Shown here one piece after another: positions 48,820-58,230 of a stretch of 64,000 nucleotides of DNA. The translations under genes were made by a program, and so were the position numbers. Each line of letters starts with the position of its first letter. The first letter of the stretch is position 1. The notes below the pieces were generated by a model. That model made no database searches, had not been told where the DNA came from, and saw only the letters and a program-made list of their open reading frames with translations. The DNA comes from Methylocystis sp. B8 (GTDB taxonomy: Bacteria; Pseudomonadota; Alphaproteobacteria; Rhizobiales; Beijerinckiaceae), in assembly GCF_005771425.1 (NCBI RefSeq), contig NZ_VBTZ01000005.1, positions 62,001-126,000 of the forward strand, written 5' to 3'.

Positions 48820-50730
48820 ATGAAGATCCGTCTGATTTCTGCGAGGCGCCCCGCCGGCGGCGAACGGCGCATGCGGGGCCACTGCCCGCCAAGCTTGGCG
48901 CCGCCGCTCATTCTCATGATCGCCCTCATGGTCGCGGCCCTCTTGGCGTTGCCCGGCGCAGAGGCGGCCCCGACCCCGTCGTCTTCCGAAATCCCCTGCC
49001 CGACGCATGGGATCGCCATGCATGGCGCGCCCGCCTTGCCGAGCGATTTCAATCATTTTCCTTACGCGGAGCCAGGCGCCAGAAAGGGCGGCAGACTTCG
49101 CGTCGGCCTCTCCGGCACTTTCGACAGCCTTAACCCCTTCAATCTCAAGTCGGGAACCGCCGCGCAGGGGCTTGTTGGAAATGTTTTCCAAACCCTGATG
49201 GCCCGCTCCCAGGACGAGCCCTTCACGCTCTACGGCTTGATCGCGCAATCGATCGACATCGATCCGGCGCGCTCGCAGGTGACCTTCCATCTCGACCCCC
49301 GCGCGCGCTTTTCCGACGGAAAGCCGATCACCGCCGAAGACGTGCTGTTCTCTTTCAGCCTACTGAAGACGAAAGGCCGGCCGCAGCAGCGCATCGCCTA
49401 TGGGCTCGTCAAATCGGTGGACGCGCCCGACGCACATACGGTGCATTACGACCTCACGGGCGTCGGCGACCGGGAGCTGCCGCTCATTCTCGCGATCATG
49501 CCGGTGCTTCCCAAACATGCGACTGACGTTGAACGCTTTTCCGACGCCACGCTCGCGAAGCCGATCGGCTCCGGGCCCTATGTGATTGATGACGTCAAGG
49601 TGGGCGAGCGCCTCTTGCTACGCCGCAACAAGGACTATTGGGCCGCCGATCTGCCGAGCCAGCGCGGGTTCAACAATTTCGACGAAGTCGACATACAATA
49701 TTTCCGCGACGGCAATTCGCTGTTTGAAGCCTTCAAGGCTGGACTTCTCGACTATCGCGACGAAACCAGCACCACGCGCTGGGCGAGCGGCTATGACTTC
49801 CCCGCGCTGGCCGAGGGGCGCGTGGTGAAGGAGACGCTGAAGAACGAAAATCCCAAAGGCATGGAAGGATTCGTCTTCAATACGCGCCGCCCGCTGTTCA
49901 AGGACATCCGCCTGCGCGAAGCGCTCGGCATGATGTTCGATTTCGAATGGGTCAACGCCAATCTCTACGCCGGACTTTATACGCGCACGAAAAGCTTCTT
50001 CGACGAATCAGAATTGTCTTCCTCGGGCCGCCCGGCGTCCGAAGGCGAGCGCGCCTTGCTCGCGCCGTTCCCCGGCGCGGTGCGCGAAGACATTCTGGAA
50101 GGGCGCTGGCGTCCGCCCGTCAATGACGGATCTGGCCGCGACCGCGAGATGGCGAAGCGCGCGCTCGCCTTGCTTGAAAGCGCCGGCTACAGCATCGATG
50201 GCGGCGCCTTGAAGAAGGACGGCGCGCCGGTCTCCTTCGAGATCATGGTCAAGGACCGTAATCAAGAACGGCTCGCGCTCAACTACGCCGCGTCGCTGCA
50301 ACGAATCGGCGTCGACGCTCGTGTGCGTCTCGTCGATGAAGTGCAATATCAGCGTCGGCGCCAGAAATTCGATTTCGACATGATGCTCGGTCAATGGGTG
50401 GCTTCGGCCTCGCCCGGCAATGAGCAGCGCATGCGCTGGGGTTCTGCAAGTGCGAACCAGGAAGCCTCGTTCAATCTCGCCGGCGCCGCTTCGCCGGCGA
50501 TCGACTCGCTCATCGCCGCACTGCTCGCGGCGACGAGTCATGACGATTTCGTCACCGCCGTGCGCGCCTATGATCGCGTGCTGCTTTCCGGCTTTTATAT
50601 CGTGCCGTTGTTTCACGCATCCGAACAATGGCTCGCGCATTCGACCGACATCGCTCGGCCAGCGCAATTGCCGCGCTATGCATCGCCGATGTTCAGCCCG
50701 ACTCTCGAAAGCTGGTGGAGACAGCGCTGA
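48820..50730 (+). CDS. ABC transporter periplasmic peptide-binding protein (family 5, YejA-like)
   Basis: Solute-binding protein of 636 residues. The signal peptide spans about residues 25-50 (LILMIALMVAALLALPGAEA). SBP_bac_5 marks are SLNPFNLKSGT, PRARFSDGKPITAEDVLFSF, PIGSGPYVI and FNTRRPLFKDIRLREALGMMFDFEWVN, the last typical of the YejA/microcin C group. Permease and ATPase genes (yejBEF) do not follow; instead the accessory patch starts, so the transporter partners must be elsewhere. ATG 48820 is chosen as the start because the preceding residues lack signal-peptide character. Confidence 0.88.
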   Translation: MKIRLISARRPAGGERRMRGHCPPSLAPPLILMIALMVAALLALPGAEAAPTPSSSEIPCPTHGIAMHGAPALPSDFNHFPYAEPGARKGGRLRVGLSGTFDSLNPFNLKSGTAAQGLVGNVFQTLMARSQDEPFTLYGLIAQSIDIDPARSQVTFHLDPRARFSDGKPITAEDVLFSFSLLKTKGRPQQRIAYGLVKSVDAPDAHTVHYDLTGVGDRELPLILAIMPVLPKHATDVERFSDATLAKPIGSGPYVIDDVKVGERLLLRRNKDYWAADLPSQRGFNNFDEVDIQYFRDGNSLFEAFKAGLLDYRDETSTTRWASGYDFPALAEGRVVKETLKNENPKGMEGFVFNTRRPLFKDIRLREALGMMFDFEWVNANLYAGLYTRTKSFFDESELSSSGRPASEGERALLAPFPGAVREDILEGRWRPPVNDGSGRDREMAKRALALLESAGYSIDGGALKKDGAPVSFEIMVKDRNQERLALNYAASLQRIGVDARVRLVDEVQYQRRRQKFDFDMMLGQWVASASPGNEQRMRWGSASANQEASFNLAGAASPAIDSLIAALLAATSHDDFVTAVRAYDRVLLSGFYIVPLFHASEQWLAHSTDIARPAQLPRYASPMFSPTLESWWRQR

Positions 50731-51017
50731 ACGCGGAGCTTGGACCGGCTGGCGGCCGTCGCTCGTCGAAACCGCGGCGATCGTCGCAGGCCAACCTGTT
50801 GATCGCCATTGTCGGCAAAAAGACGCTGCAGCGATTTTCGAGCGCCGATTTCGAAGAGAACAAGAGCATCTGCCGATTTGCGAATTGATGCCGAGCGTCC
50901 GTCAAAAGACACTTTGCAAGACGCGTAGGGAATTCGATGCCTTCGTCGCGGGGTACATGGAGGAACAAAAAAACCTGCACATGCACTTCACACAAAAGGA
51001 CATTGTGCAACCCGAAA

Positions 51018-51533
51018 TTAAAGCCCAAGAGGCCAGCACCGCGAACGCCACCGCTGCCAAATCCGGCGCGGCCGACTCCACGTCTTTTGCAACCGTGTCA
51101 GGTCGGCGTAGGTCTCGGCGCAGCCAGGCTTTGCCCGCTCAAAATCTATGAGCCGTTTTGTGTCTATATACGCTCGAACCATCTCGTACTCCCAGAAGTC
51201 GTAGCAGATGCGTTCGTCAAGTATCTTGTTGTTTATACCAATTGCTATCAACTCGTGGATATTTAAACATTGGCAAATTTTTGTGTACGCATCTGTGCTT
51301 TCGAACTCCTTCATCGACTGCGCATTATTCAACTCCTTGACCGCATTTTCGAAATCATTAAACGCCTTCACTATCTTATCATCCATCTCAGTCTTTAAGA
51401 ACAAATCTATAGCTGCTCGCCGACGAGCGATTTGTCTCTGAACACATAGTGTACACAATGCCAATACGAAACCGAGAATGGCAGCAGTGGCGGTCGCGAT
51501 TGGAGCGTTTTGTTGAAAATCTGTGAGTGTCAT
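51018..51533 (-). CDS. DUF4760-like single-pass membrane protein
   Basis: A 171-residue protein with one N-terminal membrane helix (IATATAAILGFVLALCTLCVQ) followed by a helical cytoplasmic region (ARRRAAIDLFLKTEMDDKIVKAFNDFE is the start of it). This pattern fits DUF4760 proteins. The coding sequence is visibly richer in A and T than its surroundings, and its 3' end is Trp/Arg-rich and may run past the ancestral stop. Function unknown. Signs of recent acquisition: base composition, no operon partners, position in an accessory patch. Confidence 0.6.
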   Translation of the reverse strand: MTLTDFQQNAPIATATAAILGFVLALCTLCVQRQIARRRAAIDLFLKTEMDDKIVKAFNDFENAVKELNNAQSMKEFESTDAYTKICQCLNIHELIAIGINNKILDERICYDFWEYEMVRAYIDTKRLIDFERAKPGCAETYADLTRLQKTWSRPRRIWQRWRSRCWPLGL

Positions 51534-51791
51534 TGTCCGTCCATCCACGCCAAAAAATACGATTCCTGACCATTTCACAAGGCAGCGCTTCCGAGATCAT
51601 GATAGGTTAAGGGAATAGGGCAAGACAAAATGTCGCTTTGCCGCTGCCGAACGCTCGCCGAGAATCCTGTCCGCGGCGTCCGCTCTCTAACCCATCGCGT
51701 CGATTATCGAAATTCGTGAATTTCAGGAATGCTAACCCAAGTTCCATAATGCGCGTCACGCGCTACTGCAAAAGGTAGACCCCTTTTGCAA

Positions 51792-52109
51792 TCAAATTAT
51801 CGCCCCAAGGCCGCGCGCTTTCACGATTGAGAGCAGCTTGGGCGAGGGGCCGCTTGGCTTCTTTTCGCCGCGCTCCCATTCGCTCACCAGTTTGGGCTTT
51901 ACGTTCAGGACGCGAGCGAACACGCCTTCGCGCTCGCGCAGCGCAAGGATTTGCGCGCCCGTCAGCGGCTCGATCATGGTGAGACACGCCGCATCAAATT
52001 CGCGCATCGTCTTGGCGTCGAGCACGCCAATGCGATGCAGGCCGCTTGCCGTCTCGTGCGCGGCTTCTGCGCTTTTGCTGCGAAATTTCTTCTTGGCCTT
52101 AGTCGTCAT
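51792..52109 (-). CDS. HTH antitoxin-like regulator (HigA/NadS type)
   Basis: A 105-residue DNA-binding protein with a basic N-terminus and a C-terminal XRE-type helix-turn-helix (LTGAQILALREREGVFARVLNVKPKLVSEWERGEKKPSG). This is the usual fold of the antitoxin encoded second in RelE/HigB-type operons. ATG 52109 overlaps the end of a truncated toxin frame. With the toxin partner broken, it may be an orphan repressor. Surrounding composition is slightly lower in GC than average. Confidence 0.82.
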   Translation of the reverse strand: MTTKAKKKFRSKSAEAAHETASGLHRIGVLDAKTMREFDAACLTMIEPLTGAQILALREREGVFARVLNVKPKLVSEWERGEKKPSGPSPKLLSIVKARGLGAII

Positions 52110-52305
52110 GTTCCACCTCGATGAGTTCGCCTTCCTCGATTGCCCTTTCAATCTCCGCTGCGTTCATGAGCAAGAATTGCCGCGCCAGCTTTTTCAAAAG
52201 CTCCAAATCATCCGCGTCGATATTGTCCCGCTCGTTCTTGGCGAAGCCGTAAAGAAAAATGCTTCGCTCCTTCACACGGTAGGCAATGATGGTGCGGAAT
52301 CCGCC
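52099..52305 (-). pseudogene. truncated RelE/HigB-type toxin, C-terminal half
   Basis: The minus-strand frame (68 codons plus stop) encodes the second half of a RelE/HigB-like toxin: FRTIIAYRVKERSIFLYGFAKNERDN, then LELLKKLARQFLL and a Glu-rich end. Family members have about 60 further residues before FRT, but here an in-frame stop (52306-52308) and then a palindromic repeat (52324-52449) take their place. No family-like N-terminus is found on the other side. The frame overlaps the antitoxin ATG, as in intact operons. Confidence 0.7.
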
Positions 52306-52323
52306 TCAAGGTAATCAGGCGAA

Positions 52324-52449
52324 GGGTCTCCTCATCCTGAGGAGCGGCCGAAGGCCGCGTCTCGAAGGACGAGGAGACCCTTCGTGCGCGCTCTGTGGCT
52401 CGCCCTCGTGCTTCGAGACGGCTCCTGCGGAGCCTCCTCAGCATGAGGG
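52324..52449. repeat. 126-bp composite palindromic repeat, copy 1
   Basis: The left half (52324-52380) ends in GGGTCTCCTC and GAGGAGACCC and contains CTCATCCTGAGGAGC and TCTCGAAGGACGAGG. The right half (52402-52449) repeats these inverted (CCCTCGTGCTTCGAGAC, CCTCCTCAGCATGAGGG), so the whole is one large imperfect palindrome. A close relative is at 59101-59225. It replaces the 5' half of the toxin gene. The rest of 52450-52612 shows no gene. Confidence 0.85.
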
Positions 52450-52612
52450 CGAAGATGGCTGTCCTTCACCAGACTACCTTGGGAATCCGTGCGAGCTGCC
52501 CCCGCCATCCCGCGCAACCCTCTGCTTGAATAAGGATGCTCTCTATCATAGCGATTGTTCGCCCTAAGCCATTATAATCTGCAGAACCATGGCCGCTTGA
52601 GCCGATTCGCCC

Positions 52613-54391
52613 ATGCCTATTCGCCGTCTCGATCCAATTCTCGTCGACCGCATCGCCGCCGGCGAAGTGGTCGAGCGCCCTAGCTCCGCCGTCAAGGAGC
52701 TCGTCGAGAATGCGCTCGACGCCGGAGCGAGCCGCATCGATGTCGCCATCGAAGAAGGCGGCAAGAGGCTCATCCGCGTCATCGATGATGGATGCGGCAT
52801 GGACGAACGCGACCTTGCGCTCGCCATCGAGCGCCATGCCACATCGAAAATCCCAGACGGAGATCTGACCAATATCGCGACGCTCGGTTTTCGCGGTGAG
52901 GCGCTGCCCTCGATCGCCGCGGTGGCGGATCTGACCATTGAAACCCGCGCGACGGGCGCCGCGCACGGCTTTTCGATCCGGGTCGAATCCGGCGAAAAGC
53001 GCGGTTTGAGCCCCTCCAATTGGCCGCGCGGAACCAAAATCGAAGCGCGCGCGCTCTTTGCGGCGACGCCGGCGCGGCTGAAATTCTTGAAAACCGAACG
53101 CACCGAAACCGCGGCGATCGTCGACGTCGTCAAACGTCTCGCCATAGCGAATCCGCAAGTGAGATTTTCGCTTGCCGCCGACAGCGGCGCGCTCTTCGAC
53201 TATTCCGCATGCAGCGACGATCCGGCGCGGCGCATTTTTCAAATTCTTGGCGAAGAATTCAGCTCAAACGCCTTTGAACTCGAGGCCGTTCGCGAAGGCT
53301 TGCGCCTTTCTGGTCTTGCCGGCCTGCCGACCTATCATCGCGGCAACGCGCAGATGCAATATGTCTATGTCAACGGCCGGCCGGTGCGCGACAAGCTCTT
53401 CGCCGGCGCCATTCGCGCCGCCTATCTCGATTACTTAAGTTCCGACCGCCATCCTGTCGTCGCGCTCTTCATTGAATGCGATCCGCGCATCGTCGACGTC
53501 AATGTGCATCCGGCAAAAGCGGAAGTGCGCTTCGCGGATCCCGGACTCGTGCGTGGCCTCGTCGTTGGCGCTCTGAAACAGGCGCTTGCCGAGAAAAGCC
53601 GCCGCAGCGCCGATGCGAACGCGCGCGTGGCGATCGACGCTTTGGCGCGCACAAATGGCGCGCCCTATCGCGCGCCGGCGCCTGCGAATTGGAATTTGTC
53701 GCGCTCTCCTTATGCGCCCTCGGGCTTCGAAGAGCCGCCGCAGCACGCCTTCGACCATGGCGCGCCAATGGCCGACGCGCGCGCGCATGACGTGGCTGCA
53801 CAAGACGTCGACTCTCCTCTCGGCGCCGCGCGCGCGCAGCTGCATGAAACCTACATCATCGCCCAGACTCTCGACGGACTCGTCATCGTCGATCAGCACG
53901 CCGCGCATGAACGCATCGTCTACGAGAAGTTCAAACGCCAGTGCGAAGAAACTGGCGTCGCACGCCAATTGCTGCTGATCCCGGCGGTCGTCGAACTCGA
54001 TGAGGCGCGGATGAATGCGCTCGCGCCGGCGCTCGACGAGCTCGCGGCGCTTGGTCTCGCGCTCGAACCTTTCGGCCCGGGCGCTGTGCTCATGCGCGAG
54101 ACGCCTGCGCTGCTCGGCGAAGTCGACTGCAAGCGGCTCGTCGAGGACATCGCCGATCTCTTGGCGGAAGATGGCGACGCGCGCGGCCTTTCGCGCAGAC
54201 TCGATCACGTGCTCGCGACCTGCGCCTGCCATCATTCGGTGCGGGCCGGAAGGCGGCTTTCAGCGCCCGAGATGAACGCGTTGCTGCGCGAGATGGAGGC
54301 GACGCCGGGCGCGGGTCAATGCAACCATGGCCGGCCGACCTATATTGAGCTGAAGCTCGCTGATATCGAGAAGCTCTTCGGGCGCAGGTGA
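52613..54391 (+). CDS. mutL: DNA mismatch repair endonuclease/ATPase MutL
   Basis: Mismatch-repair coordinator of 592 residues. The GHL ATPase motifs are clear: the ENALDAGA motif I, DDGCGM motif II, ATSKI and FRGEALPSIA motif III. The transducer domain contains NVHPAKAEVRF. A Pro/Ala-rich linker (about 340-400) leads to a C-terminal dimerisation domain with DGLVIVDQHAAHERI and ACHHSVRAGRRL, and the C-terminal CxHGRP motif (CNHGRP). It lacks the DQHA(X)2E(X)4E endonuclease set only if strictly read: DQHAAHERIVYE is in fact present. mutS is not nearby. Confidence 0.96.
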   Translation: MPIRRLDPILVDRIAAGEVVERPSSAVKELVENALDAGASRIDVAIEEGGKRLIRVIDDGCGMDERDLALAIERHATSKIPDGDLTNIATLGFRGEALPSIAAVADLTIETRATGAAHGFSIRVESGEKRGLSPSNWPRGTKIEARALFAATPARLKFLKTERTETAAIVDVVKRLAIANPQVRFSLAADSGALFDYSACSDDPARRIFQILGEEFSSNAFELEAVREGLRLSGLAGLPTYHRGNAQMQYVYVNGRPVRDKLFAGAIRAAYLDYLSSDRHPVVALFIECDPRIVDVNVHPAKAEVRFADPGLVRGLVVGALKQALAEKSRRSADANARVAIDALARTNGAPYRAPAPANWNLSRSPYAPSGFEEPPQHAFDHGAPMADARAHDVAAQDVDSPLGAARAQLHETYIIAQTLDGLVIVDQHAAHERIVYEKFKRQCEETGVARQLLLIPAVVELDEARMNALAPALDELAALGLALEPFGPGAVLMRETPALLGEVDCKRLVEDIADLLAEDGDARGLSRRLDHVLATCACHHSVRAGRRLSAPEMNALLREMEATPGAGQCNHGRPTYIELKLADIEKLFGRR

Positions 54392-54468
54392 TTTTAGAAA
54401 TTTATCTGGGGCGGCGTAACATTTCCCGGCGCTCGAACGAATGAGGACGAGAACGCAGGAGCCCGACT

Positions 54469-54996
54469 GTGAATCGTCGTAGTCTCTTATCAGGCGCCGC
54501 CTTTCTGGCCTTTGCACGGAACGCGCATGCCGCCGCAGAAATGGTCGAGATTGAAACATTCGACGCAAATGGCAAAAGCCTCGGGCTTTCGCGCGTTGAA
54601 AAGATCGTCAAGACCGAGCCGGAATGGCGCGCGCAGCTCTCGCCGCTCGCCTTCGAGGTGACGCGCAAGGATGGAACTGAACGCGCGTTCACAGGTCCCT
54701 ATTGGGACAATCACGCTGACGGACTCTATCGATGCGTCTGCTGCGATACGGCGCTGTTCGATTCAAAGACCAAATATGATTCCGGCACGGGTTGGCCGAG
54801 CTTCTTTGCGCCGATTTCGAAGGCGAATGTCGTCGAAAGCGCAGATAACTCGTTCGGCATGAGACGCGTCGCCGTCTCCTGCAAACGCTGCGACGCGCAT
54901 CTTGGCCATGTCTTCGCCGACGGACCAAAGCCGACAGGATTGCGCTATTGCATGAATGGCGTTGCGCTGCGTTTCGTCGGGCGCGGACAAGCGTAG
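54469..54996 (+). CDS. msrB: peptide-methionine (R)-S-oxide reductase, exported
   Basis: Reduces methionine-R-sulfoxide in proteins (175 residues). The MsrB domain is complete: zinc cysteines 89, 92, 138 and 141, GTGWPSF, and catalytic Cys161 in LRYCMNG. The N-terminus [20 protein letters not shown] is a twin-arginine-type signal, so the enzyme should act in the periplasm. GTG start at 54469. It is followed at 11 bases by msrA, also with a signal peptide: an exported MsrB-MsrA pair. Confidence 0.93.
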   Translation: MNRRSLLSGAAFLAFARNAHAAAEMVEIETFDANGKSLGLSRVEKIVKTEPEWRAQLSPLAFEVTRKDGTERAFTGPYWDNHADGLYRCVCCDTALFDSKTKYDSGTGWPSFFAPISKANVVESADNSFGMRRVAVSCKRCDAHLGHVFADGPKPTGLRYCMNGVALRFVGRGQA

Positions 54997-55007
54997 GAGA
55001 CATCGCC

Positions 55008-55682
55008 ATGAGGCTCGCCGCCGCGCTCGTCGCCGCACTGATAATTTTCGCCGCGTGTCCCGCCAGCGCCGCCGAGCGTGCGATCGTCTTGCCAGCGCCT
55101 GCTTACGATCCGCCGGCCGCGAGCGGGAGCGAACAAAGGCTTGTCGTCGCCGGCGGCTGCTTTTGGGGCGTGCAAGGCGTGTTTCAGCACGTCAAGGGCG
55201 TCTCGCACGCAATGTCCGGCTATGCCGGCGGCGGCAAGGAGGCGGCGCGTTACGACAAGGTTTCACAGGGCGACAGCGGCCATGCGGAATCGGTCGAAAT
55301 CACCTATGATCCGAAAATCGTGAGCCTTGGAGAATTGCTGCGCGTCTATTTTTCCGTCGCGCATGATCCGACGCAATTGAACCGTCAGGGCCCTGATGCA
55401 GGCGCACAATATCGTTCGGCGATTTTTGTCGCCAACGCCGAGCAGGAAAAGGTCGCGCGCGACTATATCCAGCAGCTGTCGAGCGCGCAGGCCTTTTCAG
55501 CGCCGATCGTCACGACGCTCGAACCGCTCAAGGCGTTCTATCCGGCGGAGGTCTATCATCAGGACTATCTTATCCGCCATCCGGCGCAGCCTTACATCGT
55601 CTATAACGACATGCCGAAGATCGATCACCTGAAGCGCCTCTTTCCGTCGCTCTATCGCGAAAGCCCGGCGCTGACGAATTGA
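55008..55682 (+). CDS. msrA: peptide-methionine (S)-S-oxide reductase, exported
   Basis: Reduces methionine-S-sulfoxide (224 residues). The catalytic motif GCFWG is at 50-54 (Cys51), followed by GYAGG, a block around GHAESVEITYDP, and VYHQDYL. The first 22 residues (LAAALVAALIIFAACPASA) form a Sec-type signal peptide, making it periplasmic. TAGGAGA lies before ATG 55008; the ATG at 54948 is too far upstream. It forms a unit with msrB. Confidence 0.94.
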   Translation: MRLAAALVAALIIFAACPASAAERAIVLPAPAYDPPAASGSEQRLVVAGGCFWGVQGVFQHVKGVSHAMSGYAGGGKEAARYDKVSQGDSGHAESVEITYDPKIVSLGELLRVYFSVAHDPTQLNRQGPDAGAQYRSAIFVANAEQEKVARDYIQQLSSAQAFSAPIVTTLEPLKAFYPAEVYHQDYLIRHPAQPYIVYNDMPKIDHLKRLFPSLYRESPALTN

Positions 55683-55905
55683 GATATCGGCGATTGGTCA
55701 ACGGGCGCGCTTCGCGCGATGGCACTGCACCTTAGATTCCAAAACTTCTAACTTTCGGCCAAGAAAGCGTTTTGTGCGGACGTATTCCCCGCATCGCAAT
55801 ATCTCTGGTAACAATGCCGGCTCGAATCGGAGGAAATGCTCCTTGCCCTTCAACTGACCCTTTCCTCCTGGGCGAGAAAAGGGGATAGCCGAAGATTTCG
55901 CCATC

Positions 55906-57999
55906 GTGTCGACGCTTCTTGTTCGCTCCCCTCGCAACCAAATAGCGCTGTTACCCTGGGCGCTCGTCTTCGCCCTTGTGCTGTTCTCGCTCTACACGCT
56001 CGCGCTCTCGCGCGGCGAGCCGGTCAACGCCATGTGGCTCGTGACGGCGGCGATCGGAACCTACGCCATCGGCTATCGCTTCTATTCGCGCTTCATCGCC
56101 GAGCGCGTGCTGGGCTTAGATGCGCGCCGCCGCACGCCCGCGCTTCGCCGCAACGACGGGCTCGATTATGTGCCGACCGACAAATGGGTGCTGTTTGGCC
56201 ATCATTTCGCGGCGATCGCCGGCGCCGGACCGCTGGTCGGGCCGGTGCTCGCGGCGCAAATGGGCTATCTGCCGGGAACATTGTGGCTCTTAACTGGCGT
56301 CATTTTCGCCGGCGCCGTGCAGGATTTTCTTGTTCTGTTTATTTCCACACGCCGCGACGGTCGTTCGCTCGGCGATCTGATCAAGGCAGAGATGGGGCGC
56401 GTGCCCGGCGTCATCGCGATGTTCGGCATTCTTACGATCATGATCATCCTGCTCGCGGTGCTGGCGCTCGTCGTCGTCAAAGCGCTCGCCGACAGTCCGT
56501 GGGGCGCCTTCACCGTTTTCGCGACGCTACCGATCGCCGTGTTCATGGGCGTCTATGGCCGCTATCTACGGCCGGGCCGCATCGGCGAAATGTCGGCGAT
56601 CGGTTTCGTTCTGCTGCTCGCAAGCATCGCCTTCGGCCGCACCGTATCTGAAAGCGCGTTGCTTGCGCCGCTCTTCAGCTTCAAGGGAGAGACGCTGGCC
56701 TTCATGCTCATCGGCTATGGCTTCGTCGCTTCAGTTTTACCAGTCTGGCTGTTGCTCGCGCCGCGCGACTATCTCTCGACCTTCTTAAAGATTGGCACGA
56801 TCCTGTCGCTCGCGCTTGGCATCTTTATTGTCTGGCCCGATCTCAAAATGCCGGCGATCAGCCGCTTCATCGACGGCACTGGCCCGGTCTTCGCCGGCAG
56901 CGTCTTTCCGTTTCTGTTCATCACCATCGCCTGTGGCGCCGTGTCGGGTTTTCATGCGCTTGTTTCTTCCGGCACGACGCCGAAGATGATCGGCGACGAA
57001 ACGCAGACCCGCTTCATCGGCTATGGCGCGATGCTGATGGAATCCTTCGTCGCGGTCATGGCGCTTATCGCCGCAAGCGTGCTTGAGCCCGGCGTCTATT
57101 TTGCCATGAACAGCGCGCCGGCGCTGATCGGCGCAACGCCCGATTCCGCCGCGGCGGCGATCTCCTCCTGGGGCTTCGCGGTCACGCCGGAAACGCTGTC
57201 CGGCGTCGCCGCCGAGGTCGGCGAGAAGACGATATTGTCGCGCACTGGCGGCGCGCCGACGCTCGCCGTCGGCATGGCGCATATTCTCTCCTCCGCCGTC
57301 GGCGGCTCGGCCATGCGCTCCTTCTGGTATCATTTCGCCATTCTCTTCGAGGCGCTGTTCATCCTCACCACGATCGACGCCGGCACGCGCGTCGCGCGTT
57401 TCATGATCCAGGATCTCTTCGGCGCCTTCTTTCCGGCCTTCGGCAACACCCGCGCCTGGGCGCCGAATCTCGCCGCGACCGCCATCGCCGTCAGCGGCTG
57501 GGGCTATTTCCTCTATCAGGGCGTGATCGATCCGCTCGGCGGCATCAATACGCTGTGGCCGCTGTTCGGCATCGCCAACCAAATGCTCGCGGCGATCGCG
57601 CTGACGCTTTGCGTCGTGGTGCTCTATCGGATGAAGCGCGAGCGCTACGCCTTTGTCGCCATCGCGCCGACGGCATGGCTCTATATCTGCACGCTGACGG
57701 CGGCGTTTGAAAAAATCTTTCACGATGATCCGCGCATCGGCTTCCTGGCGCACGCCAGAAAATTCGCCGCCGCCGCCGAGAAAGAGCAATTGCTGGCGCC
57801 GGCGAAGACGCTTGCCGAAATGCAGCGCGTCATCTTCAACGATTATGTCGACGCGACGCTTTGCGCCATCTATGTCACGCTGGTTCTGGCGATGCTCGGC
57901 TTCGCCATCAGGGCCATTCGCGCCGCGCGCGCCGCTGAACATGTCACCACGCGGGAGACCGAGGATGAATTGCACGATCTGCGGCCTGCCCGGGCTTGA
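55906..57999 (+). CDS. cstA: carbon starvation protein CstA family transporter
   Basis: Large inner-membrane protein (697 residues, about 16 helices) of the CstA/BtsT family, transporters of pyruvate or peptides induced on starvation. Conserved blocks are LDARRRTPALRRNDGLDYVPTDK, LFGHHFAAIAGAGPLVGPVLAAQ, CGAVSGFHALVSSGTTPK and FEALFILTTIDAGTRVARFM. GTG start at 55906. The preceding 223 bases (55683-55905) hold no gene; the promoter is likely there. It overlaps the ybdD-type gene by 35 bases, a standard partnership. Confidence 0.93.
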   Translation: MSTLLVRSPRNQIALLPWALVFALVLFSLYTLALSRGEPVNAMWLVTAAIGTYAIGYRFYSRFIAERVLGLDARRRTPALRRNDGLDYVPTDKWVLFGHHFAAIAGAGPLVGPVLAAQMGYLPGTLWLLTGVIFAGAVQDFLVLFISTRRDGRSLGDLIKAEMGRVPGVIAMFGILTIMIILLAVLALVVVKALADSPWGAFTVFATLPIAVFMGVYGRYLRPGRIGEMSAIGFVLLLASIAFGRTVSESALLAPLFSFKGETLAFMLIGYGFVASVLPVWLLLAPRDYLSTFLKIGTILSLALGIFIVWPDLKMPAISRFIDGTGPVFAGSVFPFLFITIACGAVSGFHALVSSGTTPKMIGDETQTRFIGYGAMLMESFVAVMALIAASVLEPGVYFAMNSAPALIGATPDSAAAAISSWGFAVTPETLSGVAAEVGEKTILSRTGGAPTLAVGMAHILSSAVGGSAMRSFWYHFAILFEALFILTTIDAGTRVARFMIQDLFGAFFPAFGNTRAWAPNLAATAIAVSGWGYFLYQGVIDPLGGINTLWPLFGIANQMLAAIALTLCVVVLYRMKRERYAFVAIAPTAWLYICTLTAAFEKIFHDDPRIGFLAHARKFAAAAEKEQLLAPAKTLAEMQRVIFNDYVDATLCAIYVTLVLAMLGFAIRAIRAARAAEHVTTRETEDELHDLRPARA

Positions 58000-58192
58000 T
58001 CTCAATCGCCTCGCGCGGAAGCTCCGCGATGGCGCGAAGCTGATGGTCGGACAGGGCGATTATGACGCCTATGTCGCGCATGTCCGCGAGCGGCATGAAG
58101 GCGCGCCGGTCATGACGCGCGATGAATTCTTCCGCGCGCGGGAGAATGCACGTTTTGGCGCCGGCGGCGAACGCGCGTTTCGTTGTTGTTGA
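57965..58192 (+). CDS. YbdD/YjiX family protein
   Basis: A 75-residue protein that accompanies cstA in many proteobacteria. The motif ARKLRDGAKLMVGQGDYDAYVAHVRERHEG is typical, followed by VMTRDEFFRAREN. ATG 57965 lies inside the cstA 3' end and the frame is shifted. The N-terminal CTIC and C-terminal CC cysteines are unusual additions. In E. coli the partner affects transport by the CstA-type protein; the same is inferred here. Confidence 0.9.
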   Translation: MNCTICGLPGLDLNRLARKLRDGAKLMVGQGDYDAYVAHVRERHEGAPVMTRDEFFRARENARFGAGGERAFRCC

Positions 58193-58230
58193 TCGCGCCC
58201 CGGCGATGACGGCTGTCGCCGGCTGCGATA

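Noticed and set aside
52324-52449. The palindromes as CRISPR repeats
   Set aside because: There are no regularly spaced short direct repeats or spacers, and the units are single long inverted repeats.
52466-53242. Minus-strand frame opposite mutL
   Set aside because: Antisense to conserved MutL ATPase motifs; no independent support.
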